From positions 1-64,000 of the forward strand of contig CAVQTE010000008.1 of the NCBI GenBank assembly GCA_963716235.1: a stretch of DNA of 64,000 nt, written 5' to 3'. The notes under the pieces are model-generated. The model saw only the letters and a list, made by a program, of their open reading frames with translations, did not search any database and was not told the DNA's origin. The stretch is from Sva-07 sp963716235. GTDB taxonomy: Bacteria > Actinomycetota > Acidimicrobiia > Acidimicrobiales > Ilumatobacteraceae. Position numbers and translations under genes: made by a program. Position 1 is the stretch's first letter, and each line of letters begins with the position of its first letter. Of the stretch, positions 35,512 to 45,627 are shown piece by piece.

Positions 35512-37807
35512 TCAGCGCCAGGCGCTGACGCCGTCGGCGCTCAGGACGCTGCGACGTTCGAGGGTGCCGTCGAATTCGAAGATCTGGTCGCCGCCGGAGG
35601 TTCGGGCGTCGACGATCAACGTGTCGGGATTGGGAAGCGGCTGCGGCCGGTACAAGAGTTGGTAGGCGCCCCGGCCGATGTCGCCCGCCAGTTCGAACTC
35701 CACGACCACGGTTTCTCCCGGGGGAATGTTGAACTGGCTCGAATGCACGTAGTAGCCGAGTTCGGGAAGTGTGAACGGCGCGATGTCTTCGCCGTCGAGG
35801 CGAACCGACTCGACGCCGAGCCGCGTGTAGACCTCGAGTAGCGTGCGGTTCGTCCCGGTCGGCTGATCGACGAGGTTGCCGATGACGTAGTCGTCGTACC
35901 CGGTGCTCGGCGCAGTGTTGGTCAGGGAGATCGTGAGCGTCGCTTCGGCTTTGCCCGTCTGCTGGTTCACGACCGGCCGGTAGTCGATGGTTCGTTCGAG
36001 GAAACTGTCGATCTTGTTGCCACTGCTGTTGACGGTGACGACGGCCAGCGCGTCGTCACCCCCGACTTCGACAACGGGAAGGGAGCCGTCCATGCCGACG
36101 AGCTCGAGCAGTGCCTGCTCTGCGGGTCGCTTCATCCAGCCCGTGATGTGACCGTTGAGCGCGGCCGGGGCGAGTGCCGGCACCATTTGCTGCGGCGGCG
36201 GAAGTGTGGAACCCAGCACGTTGTCGATGCTGGCGTCGGTGACCGCGCTGAGCAGGTCCTCACGTTCGTTCTCGGCGAACTCGTACTGGTCGACGGTGAG
36301 GAACTGTTCGGCGTTACCGGCGTCGATGCGTTGGCCGATGTCCGCCAGTTCGACCGGCCCGGTGATCTCCATGAGGCCGGCGATGCCGGCGGGGTCGATG
36401 ACGAAGACTCCGTCGACGGCCCGTCCGGTCGAGGCTTCGTACATCTGGGCCATGGCGTTGCCGACGCTCGGCATGTCGGCAGGCGACGGTCACGTTGCTC
36501 CAGTACTTCTGGGCGACACCGTCGCCGTACAGCGCGCCGTAGGGCGCGTAGCGCCGCATGTACTCGTCGGTCGTCTCGAGATCCAGGGTGTCGAGTTCCT
36601 CGACCTGGAGATCGGCGGTTCGTCCGCTGTTGGTGACTTCGAGTCGGCCGCTGTCGACGGTGATCTCGCTCCAGCTGCCCATGAGTCCGCTGGTGCCGCG
36701 GGCTTCGGCGTTGTTGACGAACGCAAGGAGGTAGGTGCGGGGCCCGTCGGCGCCGAGGAGTTCGGGGCCGATTCGTGCAGCGGCCGCGGTGGCCTCGGCC
36801 TGGTGGGCGGCCTGGTCGGCGCGGCGGATGCCCTTGTCGAGCCGTGATTGCAGTGGGGCGACGAGCCAGTCCGACTCGGCGTCCTCGAGTGTGTCGCTGA
36901 GTGCGTTGACCGTGGCCTTCAGGTCATCAAGGGGTTCTTCGAGTGCGGCGAGCGCGCCGATGTCGATGACGCCGTTGCTCACGGTGAGTTGGTCGAGGTC
37001 GACGAATTGGAGGGTGTTGGCTGCCGAGGCTGCCGCCGCGGCGGCGTCGGCCAACACGTCGACACCGACATTGCGATTCTGGGCGACGCCCGGGACGAAG
37101 CGGGCCATCTGCGTCAACGGGCTGTCGAGCGTGCTTTCGGCGTCGGCGAGGTCCTCCGAGGCCTGCGTGAGGACTGCACTCGCCTCGGTCACCTTGCCGT
37201 CTTGCAGATACTCGAGCCCGTCGAGGAGGCCGAGGTAGCCGTCGCGGGCGGTGGTGCGCGCCTGCACGGCCGCTACGCCGAGCCCGGCGATGGCAACCGC
37301 GGCGAGTACCCCGATGCCGACGGCGCTCCACATGATGCGTCTTCGGACGTACCTGCGACGCCGAACATAGCCGGAGACACCGATGAGTCCCGTGGCGGCA
37401 GCCCCGATGATCGACGAGAAGAGGAAGAACTCGTTCCATTCCAGGCGCAGCGACACCTGCACGACGATCCCGGCGATCATCGAGCGGACGACAGGCTTGT
37501 TGGCCTGGTCCCAACCGATCCATGCGCTGGCGGTGAAGGCGATGGTAGTCAGGATGATCCAGATGAACGGGCCTGCAAGGGCGCCGACCAGGGCGATACC
37601 GGCGCCGGCCATGAGGGCCCACCAGGGTGCGGACGCGCCGAGCCACGTCACGAATGCGGCGAGCCCGGCGACCAGGACAATGTCGGTGGGGGTCGTGCCG
37701 GTGGGGGAGGCGTCGGACAGGGCAGCGATGATCGCCGAGATCACCGAGACGACGGCAACGGCGATCGCGTCGTCGTGAGTGATCGTGTTCCGCCTCTTCT
37801 GCGACAT
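35512..37807 (-). pseudogene. DUF4012-family membrane protein, one frameshift
   Basis: The first part (from ATG 37807, MSQKRRNTITHDDAIAVAVV) has several membrane helices. A long alpha-helical outer region follows (LLDGLEYLQDGKVTEASAVL, RTYLLAFVNNAEARGTSGLM), running to KYWSNVTV. The frame then changes near 36478 and continues directly with DMPSVGNAMAQMYEASTGRA, VDGVFVIDPAGIAGLMEITG, VNSSGNKIDSFLERTIDYRP and a C-terminal beta-rich part ending at 35512. This is the usual DUF4012 layout, proteins often found in actinobacterial exopolysaccharide loci; function unknown. A single missing base explains the split, so it may be an assembly error. Joined length is about 765 residues. Confidence 0.75.
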
Positions 37808-37877
37808 GGGAGCCTCTAGTATCGCCGACCGGTATCGCCGACTGGTGGCATCTCGGCAACCCGGTGAGACACCGGCG

Positions 37878-38822
37878 TCAGCCGATGGGCATGTCGAGGG
37901 ATCGCATCCACTCGGTGGTTGCACGGAGACCATCGGCGAACGGCACTGGCTCGATGTCGGGGAACAGCGAGCGCAGTCGGCCGCTGTCGGCCTGGCTGTG
38001 GGGGACGTCGCCGGGTCGGTTGGCGACGTGTTCGCGTTCGATGGGATGCAGGACGATGCGTTCGAGTTCGGTCAGTGTGTCGAGCAGGCTGATACGGCTC
38101 CCGAACGCCAGGTTGACCGGCTCCGAACTCGTCACGGTGCGGCACACCGCATCGGCGATGGTGGCCGTGACGGTGTCGACGTAGGTGAAGTCGCGGCTCT
38201 GGGTGCCGTCGCCGTGGACGGTCACGGGCACCCCGCGCAATGCCGCGTCGACGAATGCCGGGATCACCGCGGCGTACACATGGCCGGCGGGTTGGCGGGG
38301 GCCGAAGACGTTGAAGAACCGGAACGCGAGGACCGGCAGCCCGTACGACGCACCCCATGCGAGGGCGTACGCCTCGGTGGCGAGTTTGCTGCCTCCGTAG
38401 GGGGAAAGCGGTCTTGTGGCGAGATCCTCGTGTTTGGGGAGTACCGAGTTGCCACCGTAAACGCTGGAACTGCTGGCGACGACGGTGTGCAGGTTGCCGT
38501 GTCGTCGGGCCGCTTCGAGCACCATGACCGTGCCGGTGGCGTTGGCATGATGCGAGGCGAGCGGGTCGGCCACGCTGCGCGGCACGCTGCCCAGTGCGGC
38601 GAGGTGAACGACGGCGTCGGTTCCGGCGAAGGCGTCGTCGAGGGCGTCGTCGTCGAGGATGGTGCCCTCGGTGAATGCGACGTCGACACCGTCGAGATTC
38701 GATCGGATCCCGTTGGAGAGGTCGTCGATGACGGTGACGCCGTCGATACGTTCGTCGGCGAGCAGCGCTCGGCACAGATTCGATCCGATGAACCCTGCTC
38801 CGCCTGTTACCGCCACTCGCAT
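37878..38822 (-). CDS. NAD-dependent sugar-nucleotide epimerase (GalE/WbpP-like)
   Basis: An extended short-chain dehydrogenase: MRVAVTGGAGFIGSNLCRAL, VVHLAALGSVPRSVADPLAS, the catalytic SSSSVYGG and Tyr-x3-Lys in LSPYGGSKLATEAYALAW, FNVFGPRQPAGHVYAAVIPA and VTVHGDGTQSRDFTYVDT. The order and the SVPRS sequence are those of UDP-GlcNAc/UDP-Glc C4-epimerases such as WbpP, but the substrate is not certain. ATG 38822 is the start. It is divergent from the GT4 gene at 38858, leaving 35 bases between the starts. Confidence 0.83.
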   Translation of the reverse strand: MRVAVTGGAGFIGSNLCRALLADERIDGVTVIDDLSNGIRSNLDGVDVAFTEGTILDDDALDDAFAGTDAVVHLAALGSVPRSVADPLASHHANATGTVMVLEAARRHGNLHTVVASSSSVYGGNSVLPKHEDLATRPLSPYGGSKLATEAYALAWGASYGLPVLAFRFFNVFGPRQPAGHVYAAVIPAFVDAALRGVPVTVHGDGTQSRDFTYVDTVTATIADAVCRTVTSSEPVNLAFGSRISLLDTLTELERIVLHPIEREHVANRPGDVPHSQADSGRLRSLFPDIEPVPFADGLRATTEWMRSLDMPIG

Positions 38823-38857
38823 GGAGTGACAGGCTAGGCGGACTACCGTTCCGTGTC

Positions 38858-40009
38858 GTGGCAGTCAGAGTCCTGTGGGTGGTGAAGGGTCTCGGCCCTG
38901 GCGGCGCCGAGCGACTACTGGTCGCGGCTGCCGCGGCCCACGACCCTGCGATGTTCGAAATCGAGTGCGCGTACGTGTTGCCGTGGAAGGACCATCTCGT
39001 CGGCGCGCTGGAGGCCGCGGGTGCGCGCACGCACTGTCTGAGCACACGGCGCCGTGACCCGCGCTGGCCGCTCCGTCTGGCGCAGCTCGTCAGGCGCGGT
39101 GAATTCGACGTCGTGCACGTCCACTCGCCGTTGCCCGGCTCGGTGGCGCGCCTCGCCGCCCGGTCGATGGGGAGGCCGACCCGCCCGGGCCTGGTCGGCA
39201 CCGAGCACAACCGCTGGGAGACCCACCGTTGGCCGACCCGGCTGCTGAATCGGTTCACCGGGCGCTGGGACGACGCGGACTTCGCGGTGACCGACGAGGT
39301 GCGGGCATCGATGCGCGGCGCGTCGGGCCGGCGCGCCGTCACCCTCCGGCACGGGATCGACCTGGAAGCAACGGCGGTGGCGCTGCGCGATCGAGACGTC
39401 GTTCGGGAGGAGCTCGGCGTCGGTGCCGATGAGTTCGTGATCGGCACTGTCGCCAACTTCCGACCCCAGAAGGACTACCCGAACCTGCTGCGTGCCGCGG
39501 AGATTCTCGTGCAACGCCAGCGGCCGTTCCGGGTGATCGCTGTCGGTCAAGGCCCGCAGGAAGCCGAGATGCGGGCGTTGCACGAGCAGCTCGGTTTGGG
39601 CGACCGTGTGTTGTTGACCGGCTTTCGCGACGATGCGGTCCGCGTGATGGCTGCCTGCGATGTCTTCACGCTGGCATCGCAGTGGGAGGGTCTGCCGGTT
39701 GCGGTGATGGAGGCGCTGGCCCTCGGACTGCCGATCGTCACGACGGCAGTTGGTGGGATGGCGGAGGAGTTCACCGATGGCGTGGATGCAGCACTGGTTC
39801 CTCCACGTGATGCTGCCGCGCTCGCGGCGGCTTGGGAAGGTCTTGGGACGGACCAGTCTCTGCGCACGCACCTTGCTGATGCGTCGCGGCGCCGAGCGCC
39901 CGACTTCGGAGTGCAGCGGACCGTGGCTGAGATCGAATCGATCTATGACCGCGTTGCCAGACCGAGCGGCGCTGTGGTGGTCCCCGGCCCCTTGCCAGCG
40001 TCGCGCTGA
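38858..40009 (+). CDS. Glycosyltransferase family 4
   Basis: A GT-B transferase of 383 residues: VLWVVKGLGPGGAERLLVAA, FDVVHVHSPLPGSVARLAAR, GTEHNRWETHRWP, IGTVANFRPQKDYPNLLRAA and FRVIAVGQGPQEAEM. The donor-site region WEGLPVAVMEALALGLPIVT and TAVGGMAEEFTDG follow. The sequence does not give donor or acceptor. GTG 38858 is the start. A GNAT-like gene follows closely on the same strand. Confidence 0.83.
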   Translation: MAVRVLWVVKGLGPGGAERLLVAAAAAHDPAMFEIECAYVLPWKDHLVGALEAAGARTHCLSTRRRDPRWPLRLAQLVRRGEFDVVHVHSPLPGSVARLAARSMGRPTRPGLVGTEHNRWETHRWPTRLLNRFTGRWDDADFAVTDEVRASMRGASGRRAVTLRHGIDLEATAVALRDRDVVREELGVGADEFVIGTVANFRPQKDYPNLLRAAEILVQRQRPFRVIAVGQGPQEAEMRALHEQLGLGDRVLLTGFRDDAVRVMAACDVFTLASQWEGLPVAVMEALALGLPIVTTAVGGMAEEFTDGVDAALVPPRDAAALAAAWEGLGTDQSLRTHLADASRRRAPDFGVQRTVAEIESIYDRVARPSGAVVVPGPLPASR

Positions 40010-40017
40010 TCGTCCAC

Positions 40018-40971
40018 GTGAGCCGGCGCTCGATATTCGGCCGGCGACTCTTGATGATCGCTCGCAAATCATCGAGTTGCTCGAGCGGTCGCTCGGCAGC
40101 GACGGAGATCCCCGCTACCCGCAGCTGTTCGCGTGGAAACACGACGAGAATCGCTTCGGCCCATCACCGATGTGGGTTGCCACGGACGGAGGTCGCATCG
40201 TGGCCTTTCGGGCGCTGATGCGTTGGGAGTTTGTCCGTGGGGGAGTGGTGCTGAGAGCGGTGCGCGCAGTCGACACGGCGACCGATCCCGAGTATCAGGG
40301 GCGTGGACTGTTCCGATCACTCACGATGCATGGTCTGGAACACGTCCGGGCGGAAGGTGTCGACTTCGTGTTCAACACACCGAACACACAGAGCCGGCCG
40401 GGATACCTCAAGATGGGGTGGCGCGAGGTGGGTCGACTTCCGGCCGCCGTCCGATTCACGGGTCCGGGAGGCGCCGTCGCAGCGCTGCGGTCACGTGTTC
40501 CGGCCGACCGCTGGTCGCAGGAACTGACGATCGGGACGTCGGTCGACGACGTGGCTCGCCGATCGCGGGCCTGACGGTCGGTGGACGAATCCGACAGACG
40601 TGCGTGGACTCCGGACGAACGCTGACGACGAGTACGTGGCGTGGCGCTTCGGCACCTCGCTGCTGGGCTATCGAGTGTTGGACGACGGCGACGCCGCGAT
40701 CATCTGCCGGTCACGGCGGAGGGGCTCGGCGCTCGAACTCGCCATCGTCGCGTCGTTCGGCCCGCGTGGCTCGGCCGATCGACTCGCCGGTCGAGCTGCC
40801 CGGGAGTCCGGTGCGTCGTACTCCATCCGGCTCGGTCAGCCCCAGATGTCGTCGTCGTTCGTGCCTCTGCCGGGCGGCGGCCCGGTCCTCACGTGGCGAG
40901 CGGTGAACGATCTCGGCCCACCACCGCTCGCCAACTGGGCGTTGACCCTGGGTGACATCGAGTTGTTCTGA
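40018..40971 (+). pseudogene. GNAT-family N-acetyltransferase, frameshifted
   Basis: A GNAT fold is seen: DIRPATLDDRSQIIELLERS, VATDGGRIVAFRALMR, the acetyl-CoA-binding TDPEYQGRGLFRSLTMHGLE and VFNTPNTQSRPGYLKMGWRE. This frame stops at 40574, but another frame continues the protein without pause (WLADRGPDGRWTNPTDVRGL ... YVAWRFG ... LTLGDIELF) to 40971, so a one-base change lies near 40540. No start codon exists in the first frame near its beginning. GTG 40018 becomes usable if there is a further change near 40030. The C-terminal part resembles the second GNAT-like half of FemAB-like or sugar acyltransferases. Confidence 0.6.
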
Positions 40972-42356
40972 AGGTCCTCGCGGAGCGCTGTGGGCGGTGA
41001 GATGTGGTCGGGATCGTGTTCCGGTCGTCGGCGAATCGCGGGGACGCACACCACGAGCAACATGAACGGCACGACGATCGATCGTTGTCGAGCGAGAACC
41101 CCGAGATTCGCGAAGCTCGTGAAGGCAAGCCCCGCGAGCAACATCGTGGTCATTGCAAACGCCACATAGGGATAGGTGACCACCAGTTTCGGGAGGTTCG
41201 CCAAGCGTCGCCAGGACAGCGCGCACAGTCCGAGAAAGATCGTGGTTTCAAGCGCCGTGAAGAGTTGTGCAGCGCCCCGAGCTTCGACGGGGAGTGGGCG
41301 GGTGAGGGTACGAATCGACGCGTAGGGCCAATTCGTCGGACTCGAGATCGAGAGCGGCTGGAATGATGAACCCGCCTGTTCGGTCCGTCGACTGGTTTCG
41401 TCGAGAATCGAGGTGATGCTCGATGTTGCGGCCTGTCCGTCGCCGCCGGTTGCACCCGGGTCGAGGTAGCGAACCGTTGCGAGCGCGACCATCGCCAGGC
41501 TGACTGCCGCGATCACGATGACTGGGATGAGCCGGACGCGGTCGAGCGGTCGTGAGGTACGTGTGTGCCATGGATCGCGACCGCGTGCGAGGGCAACCAG
41601 CAGTGCCGGAAAGGCGCCCGCTAGCCAAATCCCAGCTATGTGTGGACGGATGTAGACGGCACCAACGAGGCCGAACATCGCGGTGAGGAACGGGACGAGG
41701 ATCGCGACCTGAGACAACAACCGGGCGATTCCGTAGGTCGCGAGTCCGAGGAGGAAGAGCAGCAGGGCGTCCTTGCCGATGGAGGACGGCCAGTAGACGA
41801 GGCTCGGGGCGAGTACGCAGAGGATGGCGTATCGGCGCCTGACCAGTCCGGGAACAGCGATGCATGCCGCCTTCACGAAGAAGGCCGTTCCTAGGAAACC
41901 CAGGAACGAGAAGACCACGAACCCCGCCACCTTGCTGGTACCCGTCACCGCGTAGATCAATGCGGTGATCCCCTCGGTGAACTGTGTGCCGGTCCCGCCG
42001 CGGAGGAGGGAGAAGAAGTCGGCGCGTCCAGCCCAGAGGTCAGAGGCCGCGAGGACGGCGTAGTCGTGGTAACGCTGCGCGTCGATTCCGCCTTGGTAGG
42101 CATCGAATCCGACCCAGTACCGGAGCGCCGAACCGATCAGCTTCACTGCGAGTCCGACGTACATGATCGCACGTAAGTCGGCGAGTTCGCCTGAGAAGAC
42201 CCGGCTCATGGTGTACGCCCCAATCACCGCGAGCGGGGGAACAACGACGAGAACACCCCAGACGTCGTAGGTGAGCGCCGTCATTGCCCACGAGAGGACG
42301 ATCACATACGCGATTCCGGCGCAAACCGCGACCCACGAGGTAAATCGCGCATTCAC
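40836..42356 (-). CDS. Polytopic membrane protein, possible O-antigen/EPS polymerase-like
   Basis: About ten to eleven hydrophobic segments are present (VCAGIAYVIVLSWAMTALTY, GVLVVVPPLAVIGAYTM, GFVVFSFLGFLGTAFFV and LLLFLLGLATYGIARLL near the middle, with two or three at the C-terminus). A large loop around residues 330-400 lies outside the helices. A conserved-looking SLVYWPSSIGKDALLLF resembles EPS-locus polymerases or flippases; the exact role is unknown. It starts 4 bases inside the co-polymerase gene (ATGA overlap) and shares its operon. Its 3' end overlaps the convergent GNAT gene by 136 bases, so the true stop may be earlier if an indel exists near 40970. Confidence 0.65.
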   Translation of the reverse strand: MNARFTSWVAVCAGIAYVIVLSWAMTALTYDVWGVLVVVPPLAVIGAYTMSRVFSGELADLRAIMYVGLAVKLIGSALRYWVGFDAYQGGIDAQRYHDYAVLAASDLWAGRADFFSLLRGGTGTQFTEGITALIYAVTGTSKVAGFVVFSFLGFLGTAFFVKAACIAVPGLVRRRYAILCVLAPSLVYWPSSIGKDALLLFLLGLATYGIARLLSQVAILVPFLTAMFGLVGAVYIRPHIAGIWLAGAFPALLVALARGRDPWHTRTSRPLDRVRLIPVIVIAAVSLAMVALATVRYLDPGATGGDGQAATSSITSILDETSRRTEQAGSSFQPLSISSPTNWPYASIRTLTRPLPVEARGAAQLFTALETTIFLGLCALSWRRLANLPKLVVTYPYVAFAMTTMLLAGLAFTSFANLGVLARQRSIVVPFMLLVVCVPAIRRRPEHDPDHISPPTALREDLQNNSMSPRVNAQLASGGGPRSFTARHVRTGPPPGRGTNDDDIWG

Positions 42357-43942
42357 CCAGCTGCCGACCGCGTGGGTTCTGGTCGACCGGAATCCGGGAG
42401 TTGGCCCCCCTGCTGAGGTGGCGCCGCTCGTCGATGATCGGTGTACTCGTTGTACGGATTCCGCGTGGTCTTGATTCCTCCGACCACGAAGACGATGGGT
42501 GCGTCGGCGATGTCCCTGAGGATCGAGATCGTTCGTTCGGTCGCGTCGATTGACGTATGGCCGATGCGAGCAACCAGCACGATGACATCGGCCAACGGGA
42601 CGAGGTCGAGCACCTCTGCGGTTGCCCCGACGGGTGAGGTGTCGACGATGATCTGGTCGGCAATGTCGGACATCCGCTCGATCTGATGGACGGTCGCTCG
42701 GACCAATTGCCCGGGCGATCCAGGGACGGTGCTCAGGTCGAGAATCTTCATGTTGTCCGCGGCCGTGTCGAGGGGAATGGCGCGTCGGGGAATCTGGTCG
42801 AGTTCATGGAGGTCGAACGGAAGCTCAGGTGCCGGTGTGCCCGTGATGGCTTCGTGAAGCCGCGGTCGACGGAAGTCGGTGTTTACGGCGACCACACGGT
42901 TGTCCGTCTCGAGGAAGGCGGCTGCCAGGTTGCTCGCAAGCGAGGTCTTTCCATCCCCGGGGCCTGGCGACACGACGAGCGTGACATACGCCCGGGTTCC
43001 AGTGTCGATCCCACTCTGGACGAACCCCACGACATTCCGGACCGTACGGTACGCGTCTGACAACGCATCATGCCGTCCCGCAGACACGATGATGCCGCCC
43101 GTTGTCGTGCGTACCTTGGGGATAGCGACCCTTGCTCGCATGGCAACGATGTCTTCTGCTTGTTCCCGAGAGCGAATCCTTCGATCGACTCGGGCGAGTA
43201 TCAAGGCGATTGTCAGGCCGAGGGCGGCGCCTACGACGAACCCCATGACCGCCCTCGTCGAACGCGAAGCCGGGGCGCTCAGCCCACGGGCGACGACAGG
43301 CATGGCTTGAGCCCGCTGAAGGGTGGTGAAGGTGAGTTGACTCGGGTCGACCTCGAGCTGCGCGTTCTGCTCGAATGCCAACCCGTACTGCCGGGAAATG
43401 GCGTCGAGTTCAGCGAGCAGAAGGGGGTCCTCAGGGTTCGTCGCCAGTGCTTTGGTGAGAGAGCTCAATTGGTCTTGGAGATCCTGCACGCGTACTTGAG
43501 ACGTCGCGAGTCGATCTCGATACACGGTCTCTTGCCGTTCGGCGAGGTACGAGTTGAGTTCGTCGGCAAAGGCGTTGGCGATGATCTCGGCACGTTCGGC
43601 CGTTTCCTGAGTCGTCGTGAAGGTGAGCGCGCCTGACTCGAGGTCGTACAAAACGTCGACTTGGGCCGCGAGTTCCGCGGCAGTTTCCGCCAATCCGGTG
43701 GCGTCGACGACCCGTTGCGGTACTTCCCCGGTGGTCGCGAGGAGCACGACCTGGCTCGGTGACACGATGGTTGCATCGCCGCCGTCGTTGGCCAACATGG
43801 TGTGCGTCGCGGAGAAGCTGGTCGCCTGATCCGACACCTTCTGGGGCTGTGGTAGAGCTCCCATGAGAGCGCCAAGCAGGGCGAATCCAACCACGATCCA
43901 CCATCTGCGTCTGATCGCTTCGACTGGTGACATGCTGCTCAT
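42353..43942 (-). CDS. Wzc/CapAB-like polysaccharide co-polymerase with BY-kinase-type ATPase domain
   Basis: Two membrane helices (RRWWIVVGFALLGALMGAL near residue 12 and RAVMGFVVGAALGLTIALIL near 230) bracket a periplasmic-like Wzz domain with helical content. A ParA-like ATPase domain follows: VSPGPGDGKTSLASNLAAAF (Walker A), VAVNTDFRRPRLHEAIT (Walker A') and IIVDTSPVGATAEVLDLVPL (Walker B). Only two tyrosines lie near the C-terminus (NPYNEYTDHRR), so the autophosphorylation cluster is reduced. The protein should set chain length or export of the glycan. Its stop overlaps the next start by four bases. Confidence 0.82.
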   Translation of the reverse strand: MSSMSPVEAIRRRWWIVVGFALLGALMGALPQPQKVSDQATSFSATHTMLANDGGDATIVSPSQVVLLATTGEVPQRVVDATGLAETAAELAAQVDVLYDLESGALTFTTTQETAERAEIIANAFADELNSYLAERQETVYRDRLATSQVRVQDLQDQLSSLTKALATNPEDPLLLAELDAISRQYGLAFEQNAQLEVDPSQLTFTTLQRAQAMPVVARGLSAPASRSTRAVMGFVVGAALGLTIALILARVDRRIRSREQAEDIVAMRARVAIPKVRTTTGGIIVSAGRHDALSDAYRTVRNVVGFVQSGIDTGTRAYVTLVVSPGPGDGKTSLASNLAAAFLETDNRVVAVNTDFRRPRLHEAITGTPAPELPFDLHELDQIPRRAIPLDTAADNMKILDLSTVPGSPGQLVRATVHQIERMSDIADQIIVDTSPVGATAEVLDLVPLADVIVLVARIGHTSIDATERTISILRDIADAPIVFVVGGIKTTRNPYNEYTDHRRAAPPQQGGQLPDSGRPEPTRSAAG

Positions 43943-44196
43943 CTTGAGTCCGCCTTCTTGGCTTCGACGGTACTTGACCGACCCGTCACATTAGGCCAGC
44001 GGCTGACGCTATCGACTGCACCAGACGACTGCCACCATCTTCGTGGCCGCGAGAGCGTGCGGAACCTTCGGTCGACAAGACAATCCTTCCGGCACGTCCA
44101 CGAGTTGCGAGCGATTTGCCCGTCATCGAGGTGCATGTGGCCGAGTAGCGTGACCCATGTGGAAGCTGCAGGTAAGCCCCACGGTGAGGGTCGAGC

Positions 44197-45627
44197 ATGA
44201 GGTTGGCACGTTCACTCCGGGTTCTGGCCGTCGGCATAGTGTCGGTCGGCTGTACGAACTCATTGGGACGGACGCCTGAGGCACCCCACTCAACAGCAGC
44301 CTCGGGGACCGCCCGACGGTCACCGACGACTGGTCCTGGCGGCTCCGGCCTCGAAGAAGTCACTTCAGAGAGTGTCGAGCCAGACGCATCCAGTTCAGAA
44401 GAAGTCGACCTGGGGGCCGCTGTAGCGCCCGTCGATTGCGAGGTTCCGCATGCACGGACCCCGCCTGACGGTGAACGAGTGAAGCTGACGACGGTCGCCA
44501 CAGAGAACGGCGTGACGGTGGCGGCAGGGTTGTATCCATTGCCTCACCACAGCGGCAATCCATGGTCGCAATGGGGCCAGGGAGTCGTGCTGACCGATGG
44601 GCGGTTCGTCTCCGCAGTCGGCGATCACCTGGGGGCCGATGGGAACTCGTGGTTCTACGAGTACGACCCGGACACGCGTGATCTCACCAGAACTGCGGAC
44701 ATGTCTGCCGCTCTCGATCATCAGCCCGGCGACTGGGGGTACGGCAAGGTCCACGCCCAGATGACGCTGGGCCGATGTAGCGACGTCATCGCCGCTACGT
44801 ACTGGGGCTCGCGGAACGGGCTCTCGTTGGGCGGCTCGTATCAGGGCGATCATCTGCTGCGATACGACGCGGCCACCTCGCAGATCGAATCGCTCGGTGT
44901 TCCGGTCCCTGGATTCGGGATCCCGTCGTTGGCGATCTCCCCTCATGGCGATTACGTGTTCGGAGAGGCAGTCGACCCGGCGAGTGATCCCGACGGAGGG
45001 GCGTTCTTTGCTGCCAACGCGAGAAGCGGCGACCTCGTGTTTCTATCCCAAGACGACCGCCACGTCGGCTTTCGAAGCATTCTGGTCTCGGCCGACGGCG
45101 TGGCCTACTACTCCGCAGGTGGACGCAACCTGTTTCGGTACGATCCCGCTACTGACCAGGTGACGATCGCAGCCGGTGAGCTTCCCGGCGACTGGCTTCG
45201 GGCTGCGAGTTCGATCGCGCCGGACGGATCCGTCTTCGGCGTCACGCGAGACCCGGACCGTCTCTTCGAGATGACGGTCGATGGCGAGATCATCGACATG
45301 GGACCGACCGAAGGCTACGTGACGTCGTTGGGGCTGTCCGCCGATGGAAACACGTTGTACTACGTCCCCGATGCTCACGGCGATGCTTGGAAGAACGGGA
45401 CGCCGTTGATTGCGGTCGACGCCGCGACGGGCGATCATGAGGTCGTCGTCGAATTGAATCCCATCATCGAGCCGGCGCTCGGAGTTCGCGTCGGTGGCAC
45501 GTACAACCTGGCGGTGGACCCCCGTGGCGGCCGCCTCTACATCGGACTGAACGCGAGCGAAGTCGGCGGCGCAGAGCCCGAGAAGACCTTCGGATCCGTT
45601 GTGTTGGTGACGGTCGATCTGGAATGA
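44197..45627 (+). CDS. Lipoprotein with beta-propeller-like repeats
   Basis: A lipoprotein signal is seen: RSLRVLAVGIVSVGCTNS with the lipid-bearing Cys at residue 19, followed by a Ser/Thr/Pro/Glu-rich linker. The rest has repeated blades such as FYEYDPDTRDLTRTADM, LLRYDAATSQIESLGVPVPG, LFRYDPATDQVTIAAGELPG and LIAVDAATGDHEVVVEL, the pattern of a six- to seven-bladed propeller. Function unknown; it may bind a carbohydrate or a partner at the outer face of the membrane. Its TGA overlaps the start of the next lipoprotein gene. The 255 bases upstream, shared with the divergent co-polymerase operon, should hold both promoters. Confidence 0.7.
   Translation: MRLARSLRVLAVGIVSVGCTNSLGRTPEAPHSTAASGTARRSPTTGPGGSGLEEVTSESVEPDASSSEEVDLGAAVAPVDCEVPHARTPPDGERVKLTTVATENGVTVAAGLYPLPHHSGNPWSQWGQGVVLTDGRFVSAVGDHLGADGNSWFYEYDPDTRDLTRTADMSAALDHQPGDWGYGKVHAQMTLGRCSDVIAATYWGSRNGLSLGGSYQGDHLLRYDAATSQIESLGVPVPGFGIPSLAISPHGDYVFGEAVDPASDPDGGAFFAANARSGDLVFLSQDDRHVGFRSILVSADGVAYYSAGGRNLFRYDPATDQVTIAAGELPGDWLRAASSIAPDGSVFGVTRDPDRLFEMTVDGEIIDMGPTEGYVTSLGLSADGNTLYYVPDAHGDAWKNGTPLIAVDAATGDHEVVVELNPIIEPALGVRVGGTYNLAVDPRGGRLYIGLNASEVGGAEPEKTFGSVVLVTVDLE

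Noticed and set aside
37816..39456. Minus-strand ORF of 546 codons
   Set aside because: Spans two real genes on different strands and is Arg/Ser/Pro-rich; a shadow.
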